Shown here piece after piece: positions 43,449 through 51,808 of a DNA stretch of 64,000 nucleotides. Positions within the stretch are counted from its first letter, which is position 1, and every line of letters starts with the position of its first letter. This stretch comes from Deltaproteobacteria bacterium. GTDB lineage: Bacteria; Myxococcota_A; Polyangia; GCA-2747355. The notes under the pieces are model-generated. The model worked only from the letters and a program-made list of their open reading frames with translations. It was not told the origin of the DNA and made no database searches. Position numbers and translations under genes: made by a program. The stretch is taken from positions 124,001 through 188,000 of the forward strand of contig JACKDQ010000010.1 in the NCBI GenBank assembly GCA_020633415.1, written 5' to 3'.

Positions 43449-45095
43449 CTAGGCGAAGCGGGGATAGTTGGGCTCGAAGATGCATGCGCGTACGTCGGCG
43501 GCGATGTCGCCGGGCCGCGGGTTGCGCGCCAGGCCTTGGTCGTAAGCCAGCTCGGCGATGGCGATCGCGATATGGGTCGAGACTTCGCGGATGCGCGGCA
43601 GCTCGGGGTAGACGCGCCCTTGTGCCAAGTCGCTCTCGCTGACCAAGCTGGCCAACGTGCGCGCGCTGGTGAAGAACATCTCGTCGGTGACCGCACGCGC
43701 CGCGGAAGCGACGACGCCCAAGCCCACACCGGGGAAGATGTAGACGTTGTTGCCCTGACCCGGGACGTAGCGCTGGCCTTGGTAGTCAACCGGTGCGAAC
43801 GGGCTGCCACTGGCGAAGATCGCCCGACCTTCGCTCCACGCATAGGCTTGCTCGGCGGTGCACTCGGCCTTTTCCGTCGGATTGGAGAGCGCGAAGACGA
43901 TCGGTCGCCGATTGATGCGCGCCATCGCCCGTACGCTCTCTTGCGAAAACGCGCCCGCTTGACCCGAGACGCCGATGATCGCCGTGGGTTGCAGCGCCTC
44001 GATCGCCGCCGCGAAGTCAGCCGCCGGCGGGTGAGCGTGGGCGAACGGTAGCTTGTGCGGCGAGAGGTCTGTGCGCTCGGCGACGACCAATCCGTGCGAG
44101 TCGAAAAACCAACAGCGTTGACGCGCTTCCCGCTCAGCGAGTCCCTCAGCGCGCAGCGCGTGGATGATCAGTTCGCCGGTGCCAATGCCGGCTTCGCCCG
44201 CCCCCATGAACAGCACGCGCTGGTCGGCGAGCGTCCCACCCGTGATGCGCAGCGCCGAATAGAGACCGGCGAGCGCCACGGCCGCCGTACCCTGGATGTC
44301 GTCGTCGAACAGGCAAAAGCTGTCGCGATACTGGGTCAGCAAGCGGAAGGCGTTGGCGTTACCGAAGTCCTCGAGTTGCAGCACCGCGCGCGGAAACAGC
44401 TGCGCCGCGCTCCGCAGAAACTCATCGATCAGCGCCTCGTAGTCCTCACCGCGCAGCCGCTCGCGCTGCAGGCCGAAGTAAAGCGGATCGTCGAGCAGGC
44501 TGCGGTTGTTGGTGCCCACATCGATCGTTACCGGTAGGCATTGGCGCGGGTGAATTCCGGCGCATGCGGTGTAGAGCGATAGCTTGCCGACAGGGATGCC
44601 CATCCCGTTGGCGCCCAAATCGCCGAGCCCCAAAATCCGTTCGCCGTCGGTGATCACCATCACCCGCACGTCGCGCTGCGGCCAGTTGCGCAGTACTTCT
44701 GCAACGCGACCGCGGTCGGCCTGCGAAACGTAAAGGCCGCGTGGGCGGCGGAAGATGTGGGCGTAACGCTGGCAGGCCAGCCCTACCGTCGGCGTGTAGA
44801 CGATCGGCATCAGCTCTTCGAGGTTGTCGACGAGCACGCGATAGAACAGATGCTCGTTGCGCTCCTGCAGTGACACCATGTAGATGTATTTTTCCAGATC
44901 GCTGGTCTTGCGGCGCAGGTTCTCGAGCACGCGCTCCTTTTGCAGCTGCTGGTCGTGCATCCGCGGCGGCAGAAGTCCACGCAGTCCGAGGCGCTCGCGC
45001 TCTTCCTCGGTAAAGGCCGTGCCTTTGTTGAGCAACGGATCGTGGATCACATCGATGCCGCGCTTGCCACCCAGCAGATCGTTCTCGTCGTTCAT
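43449..45095 (-). CDS. maeA: NAD-dependent malic enzyme
   Basis: This 548-residue enzyme decarboxylates malate to pyruvate with NAD(P)+. It shows YTPTVGLACQ, LGLGDLGANGMGIP, DVGTNN, EDFGNANAF, FDDDIQGTAAVALAG (metal site) and the cofactor loop MGAGEAGIGTGELI, then FALSNPTEKAECT. The length (about 550) is that of the large bacterial/eukaryotic type rather than the short MaeB form. ATG 45095 follows GGGAGC. REP copies 3 and 4, in the same orientation, lie on either side of the gene. Neighbours suggest no operon. Confidence 0.95.
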   Translation of the reverse strand: MNDENDLLGGKRGIDVIHDPLLNKGTAFTEEERERLGLRGLLPPRMHDQQLQKERVLENLRRKTSDLEKYIYMVSLQERNEHLFYRVLVDNLEELMPIVYTPTVGLACQRYAHIFRRPRGLYVSQADRGRVAEVLRNWPQRDVRVMVITDGERILGLGDLGANGMGIPVGKLSLYTACAGIHPRQCLPVTIDVGTNNRSLLDDPLYFGLQRERLRGEDYEALIDEFLRSAAQLFPRAVLQLEDFGNANAFRLLTQYRDSFCLFDDDIQGTAAVALAGLYSALRITGGTLADQRVLFMGAGEAGIGTGELIIHALRAEGLAEREARQRCWFFDSHGLVVAERTDLSPHKLPFAHAHPPAADFAAAIEALQPTAIIGVSGQAGAFSQESVRAMARINRRPIVFALSNPTEKAECTAEQAYAWSEGRAIFASGSPFAPVDYQGQRYVPGQGNNVYIFPGVGLGVVASAARAVTDEMFFTSARTLASLVSESDLAQGRVYPELPRIREVSTHIAIAIAELAYDQGLARNPRPGDIAADVRACIFEPNYPRFA

Positions 45096-45423
45096 CGGTT
45101 TGCTCCCAACCGCTCGAGCCTATGCCCCTGTCGGACACGAATCCAGTGTTCAGACTGCAGATTGATCCCCACGTTGCGCGCGACGCGATCGACACCAACG
45201 GCTGCGTTGTTGGGCCGACAGGCGCAGCTCTGGCGCCGAGTTTAACCAACCATTAGAACTGTCCCCTTTGAATTCTTTGAATTAGACCGTGAAGCAGCAC
45301 CTGGTGAGTGCAATGTTTTCGAGCTGTTAGGCTGAATTGTAGGCGTAGCCAAAAGGGCGGGTCTCGACTACAATGCCGCGATTGTCCAAGCAGTATCGGC
45401 AAACAGCGAGAGCGAGGTTTTCG
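45096..45423. other. 328-bp intergenic region with REP copy 4
   Basis: This divergent spacer lies between malic enzyme and the porin gene. Besides the repeat at 45242-45270 it holds CTCGACTACAATG at 45363-45375, which resembles a -10 region about 50 bp before the porin ATG. I see no gene in it. Confidence 0.4.
45242..45270 (-). repeat. REP-like repeat, copy 4 of 4
   Basis: It has the same orientation as copy 3 and ends GGTTGGTTAA in repeat sense. It lies 1795 bp beyond copy 3, upstream of the malic enzyme start. Confidence 0.9.
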
Positions 45424-46671
45424 ATGAACCGACGACTAATAGCGATCGCCATCGCGGCGGTGATCGGGCAAAGCGGACTGGCACTAGCCGGTGGCTACGA
45501 CACGCCGATGCTGTATTCGGCGCGGCACATGGGGATGGGCGGCGCGGCCAACGCCTACGTCAACGATCCCTCCGCGCTGTTTCACAACCCCGCCGGTCTG
45601 GCCGGGATCAAGAAGCTCTCGCTGCTGGGCGATTTTTCGCTGTTGCTCGGGGGTATCACCGCCTCGCCCGAGCTGTCCGCGCAAAGCAAAGACTCAAAGT
45701 TGGTTAAGGCACCGTTCTTTCTCATCGGCGCGGGCTATCGTCTGACCGACTGGCTGGTGCTCGGCGCCGCAGTTTATCCGGTGGCCTCGGCCAGCGCCGA
45801 ATACGAGTACAACAACAACAACAAGTTGGTGAAGAACAGCACCAAGCTGGTCTTTATCGAAACCACCGTCGGTGCGGCGGTCAATCTCGAGGCGATTCGG
45901 CTCAAGATCGGTGCGGGCTATCGGCTGACCTTCGTCAACCTAGTGCGGGAGCAGGTCACTGAGGGGGCGCCAGCTTTTCTCGACTTCAACATGGCAGGTT
46001 GGAACCTGGCCAGCTTTCGCGTCGGCGCTCAGTGGGAAGCGATCAAGGACCATTTATCTCTCGGCGTGAGCTACCGCCACAAGACGGTCACGGATATCAC
46101 TCAAGACAAGTTCAAGGCGCTCGGCTTCGACGCCATCGATGGCCAAGCTAATTTTACCTTGCCCGCTCGTCTGATCTTCGGTGTGCGCGGCGACTACGGC
46201 CGCTTCGGCGCCGCGGTTGACCTCGAGTATGCGCTTAACAGCCAAAACGATGTGACCGTGCTTTCCGGAAAGCTCAATCCCAACGACCCACCGACTTCTC
46301 TGGAAAACATCTACGATTGGGACAACGCGATCACGCTGCGGCTCGGTGGCGAATACCGCATTCCCTGGGGAAAGAGCCGGCGGATCATTCCGCGGTTGGG
46401 CTTTGTCTACGATGCGCGTACGGCGAAAAAAGCATACCCCTCCGCGTTCGGCACGCCGCCGGCACCGACGTTCGTGCTCACCGCCGGCGCGGGCTACGAG
46501 AGCGGGCCCTACCGGATCAATCTGGCCTATGGCTATCGCTTTGGCAGCACGACGATCACCCCCGAGGACCTGCAGAAGGCAACGAAGAATTGCCAGCTCT
46601 GCGGGCAAGCTGGCGATTACTCGATATTCCTCAACGGGATCTATCTGGACGTTTCCTACGACTTTGAATAA
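45424..46671 (+). CDS. OmpP1/FadL/TodX-type outer-membrane transporter
   Basis: This is a 415-residue outer-membrane protein. The ATG at 45424 begins a signal peptide (to about residue 22, ALA-GG). The N-terminal SARHMGMGGAANAYVNDPSALFHNPAGLA is the classic plug motif of the FadL family, which imports long-chain fatty acids and other hydrophobic compounds. Alternating beta strands with aromatic girdles continue to the C-terminal YLDVSYDFE, ending in an aromatic-acidic pair suited to Bam assembly. A CxxC pair (CQLC) near residue 394 is unusual for the family. A Cys-rich lipoprotein gene follows after 70 bp and might be co-transcribed. Confidence 0.9.
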   Translation: MNRRLIAIAIAAVIGQSGLALAGGYDTPMLYSARHMGMGGAANAYVNDPSALFHNPAGLAGIKKLSLLGDFSLLLGGITASPELSAQSKDSKLVKAPFFLIGAGYRLTDWLVLGAAVYPVASASAEYEYNNNNKLVKNSTKLVFIETTVGAAVNLEAIRLKIGAGYRLTFVNLVREQVTEGAPAFLDFNMAGWNLASFRVGAQWEAIKDHLSLGVSYRHKTVTDITQDKFKALGFDAIDGQANFTLPARLIFGVRGDYGRFGAAVDLEYALNSQNDVTVLSGKLNPNDPPTSLENIYDWDNAITLRLGGEYRIPWGKSRRIIPRLGFVYDARTAKKAYPSAFGTPPAPTFVLTAGAGYESGPYRINLAYGYRFGSTTITPEDLQKATKNCQLCGQAGDYSIFLNGIYLDVSYDFE

Positions 46672-46741
46672 GGCGCAAAGCGCGTCGAACCTAACCACTC
46701 ACCGCCCTCGGCGGTGACAGCTTAAGGCTGAGGAGGATAAG

Positions 46742-47308
46742 ATGATGAAATTGACCAAGTTGATTGCGGTACTGTTGACCTGTGGCGCCCTGGCCTTTGT
46801 CGCCTGCAGCGACGACAAGACCACGACCCCAACCAAAAAAGACAGCGGCCTGACCGACAGCACGATGACCACCGACGGCACGATGACCACCGACGGCACG
46901 ATGACCACCGACGGCACGATGACCACCGATGGTACCGCTGGAGACGCCGCGGCGGGAGCCTGCCTCGGCGACGTGACCGCGCTGCAAAAGCAATACGGCG
47001 GCAAGACCGTGGTCGAGATCGTTGGTGGGCAGCAGAGCTGCATCAACCCCCAGGACTGGGCGGCGACCGAGACTTGCGTTGTCAGCAATGTGCGTACCGC
47101 GACCAACAACGAGATCTCCGAGAAGTGTGTCGGTTGCTTTGCCAAGAGCGCGATCTGCACGCTACAACAAGGCTGTACCGTGTGCGTGACCGCCCCCGCG
47201 GGCGATGCTTGCACCAAGTGTCGCTGCGGCGAGAACGCCAACAAGGTCAACTGTGTGGATGAGTTCACCAAATGCGCCGGCGTTCCGGCGTCGACCCAGT
47301 GCCCGTAG
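46742..47308 (+). CDS. Cys-rich lipoprotein with TMTTDG tandem repeat
   Basis: This is a 188-residue lipoprotein with lipobox AFVAC (Cys near 22) and a strong GGAGG before the ATG. Residues about 40-64 are a stalk of four TMTTDG units, encoded by an 18-bp tandem repeat. The folded part (about 70-188) has about 12 cysteines, probably in disulphides, with CVGCFAKSAIC and CTKCRCGEN motifs. I recognise no family. A clear intrinsic terminator follows 34 bp after the stop. Confidence 0.8.
   Translation: MMKLTKLIAVLLTCGALAFVACSDDKTTTPTKKDSGLTDSTMTTDGTMTTDGTMTTDGTMTTDGTAGDAAAGACLGDVTALQKQYGGKTVVEIVGGQQSCINPQDWAATETCVVSNVRTATNNEISEKCVGCFAKSAICTLQQGCTVCVTAPAGDACTKCRCGENANKVNCVDEFTKCAGVPASTQCP
46862..46933 (+). 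repeat. 18-bp tandem repeat (4 copies) in a lipoprotein gene
   Basis: The unit ACGATGACCACCGACGGC occurs four times, the last copy slightly diverged. It encodes TMTTDG and sets the length of the lipoprotein stalk. Such repeats can change in copy number by slippage. Confidence 0.85.
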
Positions 47309-47342
47309 CGCATCACGCAGCTAATTAGCTAGCGCGTTCACG

Positions 47343-47374
47343 GCCCCCGGTGCTGATGCCCCGGGGGCTTTTTT
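47343..47374 (+). terminator. Rho-independent terminator
   Basis: GCCCCCGG (47343-47350) pairs perfectly with CCGGGGGC (47361-47368) around a 10-nt loop, followed by six T. It terminates the porin/lipoprotein transcript. Confidence 0.9.
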
Positions 47375-47464
47375 GTGCCCACAACCCGGGTCGTTGTCGC
47401 TCCGATAAGCGGCGTTGCGCTGATCAACAGATCTTGATAATCAGACAGCCGGCGCGAGGAGGAA

Positions 47465-48727
47465 GTGGCGATCAGGGCATTCTTTTCGGTATTCATTAGC
47501 ATTTTGGTGGCGGGCTGCAGCTCGTCCAATTCTGACTACTGCGACAACACCACGCCGTGCACGGGCGGCAAGGTCTGCGATCTGCCGACGCGCAGCTGTC
47601 TACCGCGCAAAGACGGCGCGGTCAGCGACGCGCGGAGCGCCGACCAAAGCCTAAACGATGCCGGCGTCGCCAGAGACGCCACCCTCGCCGATGCGGCGCC
47701 GCTTTGCGACCCGAAAACCTGCGGCGCCTATCGCTGCAACGCCAACAACAGCGCTTGTCGCACCGACTGCATCAGCCAAGATCACTGCATCGCCACCAGC
47801 GTCTGCGATCGCAGCGAGGCTCACAAGACCGGTGCCGGCGTCTGCATCGATCCCAGCAAGGTCTTCGTCCTCGCCGCCGGCGGTGATCTCCAGAAGACGA
47901 TCGATGCGCTGCCCGCCGGGAAGACCCATATCAAGTTGGCCGGGAGTGTCTACAACCACTTCATATTGGATCAAAACAAGATGACGAAGGCCGTGACGGT
48001 CGCCGTGATTGGTGGGGGCACACAACCCACGACGATCGACACCAATGCGGCTGGCATTTTCGTTAACGAGTCGAATAGCAGTCTCTATCTGCAGGACGTT
48101 AAGGTATCGGGGGCTACGGTTGGCGGAGGGCCGGGGATTCGATGGGGCGTGGCGGTCCAGCGAGGCAAACTGACGATGGTGGACTCCAGCGTCGAGAAAA
48201 ACGAGACTGGCGTACTGGACTTCGGATCGGGCTTGGGTCTTCCCTCTCCAAGGATTGAGCTGCGACGTGTGCGCATGCTTGCCAATCATGGCTATGCCGT
48301 CTCCCTGGCAGATGGCGTGTTGGCGAATGTGCTCGTTCAGGGCAATGGTGGCTGCATCGTCGACAAATCTTGTGGCGACGGTTCCTCTGTGTTGAGCATC
48401 GGCAAGAACGTTTCCGTCTCCAATCTGACAGTCGTTGGCAACACCGTGGGAAAAGTGGCAGTGCATTGCGACCCATCGACACCTGCGCTGCAGAATGTTG
48501 TCGCGCAAAACAACGTGACTAAGGATGGCTTGACGATCAACGGCAACAGCGATTGCTCCCTCTCACCCCAACCCCCGGTCTGCACCCTCGACAGCGACGG
48601 CAAGAACGTCAAAGGCAGCCCGTGCGTTGACGTCGGCAGCGGCGTTAGCCCCGGCAAGATCGATCTGCTTGGCAACCCGCGCATCAAGGGCGCGGCGATC
48701 GATCTGGGCGCCTACGAACTGCAGTAG
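47465..48727 (+). CDS. Lipoprotein with right-handed beta-helix and choice-of-anchor Q-like end
   Basis: This is a 420-residue lipoprotein. The GTG at 47465 follows AGGAGG closely and gives a signal peptide with lipobox LVAGC (Cys18). Then come a Cys-rich part, an Asp/Ala-rich stalk (about 40-75) and a second Cys cluster (75-125). From about residue 130 repeated short strands with Val/Ile/Asn ladders (VAVIGGGTQPTTIDTN, LYLQDVKVSGATVGGG) suggest a right-handed parallel beta-helix, as in pectate-lyase-like proteins. The final GNPRIKGAAIDLGAYE matches the ending of choice-of-anchor Q domains. It probably binds or modifies polysaccharide at the cell surface. No catalytic residues are assigned. 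Confidence 0.8.
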   Translation: MAIRAFFSVFISILVAGCSSSNSDYCDNTTPCTGGKVCDLPTRSCLPRKDGAVSDARSADQSLNDAGVARDATLADAAPLCDPKTCGAYRCNANNSACRTDCISQDHCIATSVCDRSEAHKTGAGVCIDPSKVFVLAAGGDLQKTIDALPAGKTHIKLAGSVYNHFILDQNKMTKAVTVAVIGGGTQPTTIDTNAAGIFVNESNSSLYLQDVKVSGATVGGGPGIRWGVAVQRGKLTMVDSSVEKNETGVLDFGSGLGLPSPRIELRRVRMLANHGYAVSLADGVLANVLVQGNGGCIVDKSCGDGSSVLSIGKNVSVSNLTVVGNTVGKVAVHCDPSTPALQNVVAQNNVTKDGLTINGNSDCSLSPQPPVCTLDSDGKNVKGSPCVDVGSGVSPGKIDLLGNPRIKGAAIDLGAYELQ

Positions 48728-48834
48728 CAGAGGCTGAGACCGTCGCCGGCACCGCGGTCGACCGCGCGCAGCGTGCTGAAAACGTAGGCGCGGGTCGATC
48801 GCCGGTTGCGTGGCGAGCGCTTGCCGGGCGGTGC

Positions 48835-49647
48835 TCAGCAGTCGCCGAGTCGGTTGCAGATGTCGTCGGCGCTGTCGTCGGAGTGAATCCAAATCCGCGG
48901 CGCGTTATAAAGTCCCGCTGGGTCGCGACGCTCGGCAGCTCCCACGTTGAAGCGTCCGGAGAATGTCGTGAAGCCAAAGGTGTAACCGGTCTGGCCGAGC
49001 GGCGTAGCGGTGAGCGGCGTGTAGTCTCCCTCGGCGCCGTAGGGGTAGGCCAACGCGTGAATCGAGACGCCAAGGCGTTGCTCAAGCAGCACTTTTGAGA
49101 CGACAAACTCGAGTCGCCGCTGGAAATCGTTGCCGGCGTACACGCTCTGGTGCGTCAGGGTGTGCGATTCGATCTTGACGATGCCTGACCGCGCAAGCCG
49201 GGCGAGTTGCGCCCAGCTCATGAAGCGTTCGCCGCGCGCGATAACTGCCCATTTGGGGGGCTTGACGGCAAGACCCGTCAAGCTCGGCACAACGAACGCC
49301 ACCGCTTTCATTTGGAACTCTCGCAGCAGCGGCAGGACGATCTCGTGAAAGTCCTCGATGCCGTCGTCGAAGGTGAGCATGATTGGCTTGGGCGGCAGCG
49401 GCGTGCCATCCTCGATCGCCGCTTTGAGGTCATCGGTGGTGATCGTTTCAAATCCCGCCTGCTGGAAGCGTGCGAGGTGTGAGCGAAAAAGCGCGTACTC
49501 GATGTGGAGTCGCTCGCGCTTTTCGTGGGGGCGAAGCACGGAGTGATAGCAGAGCACGGGAACCGTGTTCTCGGGTGGACCGCAAGCAGCCAGAGCCAGC
49601 GCGAGGAGAAACGCGTGGCGCGAAACTCTGAACAGAGAAACTTGCAC
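48835..49647 (-). CDS. Polysaccharide deacetylase (NodB homology), lipoprotein
   Basis: This 270-residue lipoprotein starts at GTG 49647 and has lipobox LAAC (Cys22). The NodB domain shows VLCYHSV, the metal/catalytic motif TFDDG, the metal-binding SHTLTH, and AYPYG with the FGFTT strand. It should remove N-acetyl groups from a polysaccharide (poly-GlcNAc, chitin-like or peptidoglycan) in the periplasm or at the outer membrane. The domain order fits the PgaB/IcaB-like branch. It is separate from the beta-helix gene (convergent, 107 bp). Confidence 0.9.
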   Translation of the reverse strand: MQVSLFRVSRHAFLLALALAACGPPENTVPVLCYHSVLRPHEKRERLHIEYALFRSHLARFQQAGFETITTDDLKAAIEDGTPLPPKPIMLTFDDGIEDFHEIVLPLLREFQMKAVAFVVPSLTGLAVKPPKWAVIARGERFMSWAQLARLARSGIVKIESHTLTHQSVYAGNDFQRRLEFVVSKVLLEQRLGVSIHALAYPYGAEGDYTPLTATPLGQTGYTFGFTTFSGRFNVGAAERRDPAGLYNAPRIWIHSDDSADDICNRLGDC

Positions 49648-49704
49648 ACGACCTCATTGGAACGGGCCTTGAAAGATCAACGGGAACGAGCAGGATAAAG
49701 AACG

Positions 49705-49718
49705 CCTGGGAACCCAGG
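49705..49718. promoter_or_regulatory. Short palindrome upstream of the deacetylase gene
   Basis: CCTGGG-AA-CCCAGG is a perfect 14-bp palindrome 58 bp upstream of the deacetylase start. It could be an operator; there is no direct evidence for a regulator. Confidence 0.25.
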
Positions 49719-49813
49719 TGTCGCTAATTTTCGCAGGGTTTGCGTGGGTGTCAAGAGGGGGCGTTCAGCGTTCAGCGATCGCCCGCGGCCAAGGCGAAAA
49801 CCCATCGCAAAAG

Positions 49814-49832
49814 CGCGGCGGTGGAACCGCCG
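49814..49832 (-). terminator. Intrinsic terminator of the permease gene
   Basis: CGGCGGT and ACCGCCG (49816-49832) form a 7-bp stem around a 3-nt loop, 28 bp past the permease stop. On the minus strand CGCTTTTGCG follows the stem, and on the plus strand TTTT follows, so it may act both ways. Confidence 0.5.
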
Positions 49833-49860
49833 TTTTGCCTGAAAGGGTCGCGCGCGTTGG

Positions 49861-51708
49861 CTAGAGGATCACGCGCACACCGCCCAGGTCGGCGATGTTG
49901 TGGGGGAAGCGATCTCCCGGCGTACCGATGAACATGTAGTTTTTCGGTACGCCCAACCGCTGGCTCAGCGCCTCGATCATTTCCGGTCCAAACTTGCCCT
50001 GTACACCGACAAAGTCGATGCGCAGCTGCGGATAGATCTCGTCGAGCTTGTGCAGGTCATCGGAGAGATTGGCCGGGATTTGATCTTCGCTTTGATAGAC
50101 GTGGACGACTTTGAGCGTTCGCGTCTGTTCGTTGGCCAGCACGTATTGGGCGGCGCGATTGAGCGCGGCGAGATTGTCGCCACGGGTGAAGTAGACGACG
50201 GTCAGACTGGTGACCTGCGAGATACTTTCGGCCACCGCACGCGCGATAAATAGCACGATCTTCAACAGCTGAATGCGCAAGAACATCACCGCGATCACCG
50301 CGCCGACGCCGATGAAGAAGAACAAGAAGATGCGCACCCGTCGAGGGTCGGATTGGATGTTGCCCGAAATGCCGGCGAGCACGGCGGCTAGTCCGAGGGT
50401 GACCGAGGGCCAGCCGGCGCGGACGGCGCGCGGCAGTCGTGACCGTTTTACCTTGAGCAGCATGTTGCCGATCGCAAACAGCGCCATCACGCCAAGAAAC
50501 GAGATCGTATAGACGCCGGCTAGCAGCTGGGCGACGGTCTCTTTTTTCGTTGGGTCGGCGTTGTTGTGGGCGATCTCCAAGATCGCCCAGCACAGCAGAA
50601 AGAAGCCGAGGATGATCCAGTGATTGGTGCCGCGCAGCCGATTTTGCGCCAGCAGTTTCTGCGGCAGACAGCGGTCGAGCGCCATGCGGCGTACCAAGCC
50701 GGTCACGCCGACGTAGGAGGTTAACACCGCGCCGGAAAGCACCAACACCGCGTCGATGCTAACCCAGCTCGATAAGAACGGCCCCCAGGAGGTCAGCGCC
50801 ATTTGGGCGAGCAGATCGTTGGTGCCGGCAAAGTTGGCCAGCGGGATCAGCCCCAAAGAAAGCAGGCTGATCGTCGGGTTGAACACGCCCACGGCGACCC
50901 ACATGTTGCGTAGCGTCTTGGGAAACACGCCGGGCTTCTGCTCTTCGATGAAATTCGCCGAGCTTTCGAAGCCCGAGATGCCGAGCATCGCGCTCGCGAA
51001 GCCAAAGTAGAGTGCGCTGATCAGACCGCCGGGCGGCGGCTGAGACCAGTTTTGTGAAAACAACGTCGGATCGCCGATGACTTTGATCGCTGAAACCACA
51101 ACCAGCACCGTCAGCGTTGCGATGTGGAAGATAAAGATCCCCAGCGCGACGACCGCCGATTCAGTAATGCCGAGGATGTTGAGCATCGCGAACACCAGCA
51201 GCAGACCGACCGTTGCGGCGATGATCGGCAGGCCATGATAAAGATGGTGTGCGTACTCCATCGCCTCGTAGGCGCTGATCACCGCAGTGGCGATGTAAGA
51301 GAGCAGCGTTAAGCAAGCGGCAACCGATGCCTTGGCCTTGGTCGTCGTGTTGAGCAGCACGTTGTAGGCGCCACCGTTGAGCGGCAGGGCGCTGCCAACC
51401 TCGGCGTAGACTTTGCGAAACAGGTACAAGATCGCCGCGACGATCGCCAAGACGATCGGCGCGTAACGGCCGGCGGTTGTCGCGCAGAGTGCCGAGACGT
51501 AAAGGCAGCTCGAGGTGATGTCGTTGCCGCAGATCGCGGTCGCTCGCCACTGGCCTAGCTTATGCTGCGGGGCGCGATCGAGCGGAGCCAGCTGGACCTC
51601 TTCTTTGCGCACGTCGCGGATCTGTTCGGCTGTGCCCCAGCCGGCGAACTCCCACTGTTCGACAGGCGAGGATTTCTCCGAATGGTTGTCTTCGTGATCT
51701 GTTGCCAC
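49861..51708 (-). CDS. APC superfamily amino acid permease with C-terminal cytoplasmic domain
   Basis: This is a 615-residue permease. GTG 51708 after GGAGAAG is preferred to the longer frame. A hydrophilic N-terminus of about 55 residues precedes about 12 transmembrane helices (60-500). Helix 1 contains AICGNDITSSCLY, equivalent to the unwound substrate-binding helix of APC transporters, and FGFASAMLGISGFESS is the helix-6 counterpart. The last 115 residues form a soluble alpha/beta domain (LTVVYFTRGDNLAALNRAAQYV...LRIDFVGVQGKFGPEMIEALS), resembling a UspA-like regulatory domain. The substrate is unknown. Confidence 0.88.
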   Translation of the reverse strand: MATDHEDNHSEKSSPVEQWEFAGWGTAEQIRDVRKEEVQLAPLDRAPQHKLGQWRATAICGNDITSSCLYVSALCATTAGRYAPIVLAIVAAILYLFRKVYAEVGSALPLNGGAYNVLLNTTTKAKASVAACLTLLSYIATAVISAYEAMEYAHHLYHGLPIIAATVGLLLVFAMLNILGITESAVVALGIFIFHIATLTVLVVVSAIKVIGDPTLFSQNWSQPPPGGLISALYFGFASAMLGISGFESSANFIEEQKPGVFPKTLRNMWVAVGVFNPTISLLSLGLIPLANFAGTNDLLAQMALTSWGPFLSSWVSIDAVLVLSGAVLTSYVGVTGLVRRMALDRCLPQKLLAQNRLRGTNHWIILGFFLLCWAILEIAHNNADPTKKETVAQLLAGVYTISFLGVMALFAIGNMLLKVKRSRLPRAVRAGWPSVTLGLAAVLAGISGNIQSDPRRVRIFLFFFIGVGAVIAVMFLRIQLLKIVLFIARAVAESISQVTSLTVVYFTRGDNLAALNRAAQYVLANEQTRTLKVVHVYQSEDQIPANLSDDLHKLDEIYPQLRIDFVGVQGKFGPEMIEALSQRLGVPKNYMFIGTPGDRFPHNIADLGGVRVIL

Positions 51709-51808
51709 TTTCTTCTCCGCGCGTACAGAATATGTCGTTAGACGACTTGTTCGCAACGGATGCTTTCGACGCTGGATTGTCGCCGCCGCCGAGGCTATCC
51801 TCGTCTGG

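Noticed and set aside
46862..46933. Regularly spaced repeat considered as CRISPR
   Set aside because: The 18-bp units are contiguous without spacers and lie in frame inside a lipoprotein gene.
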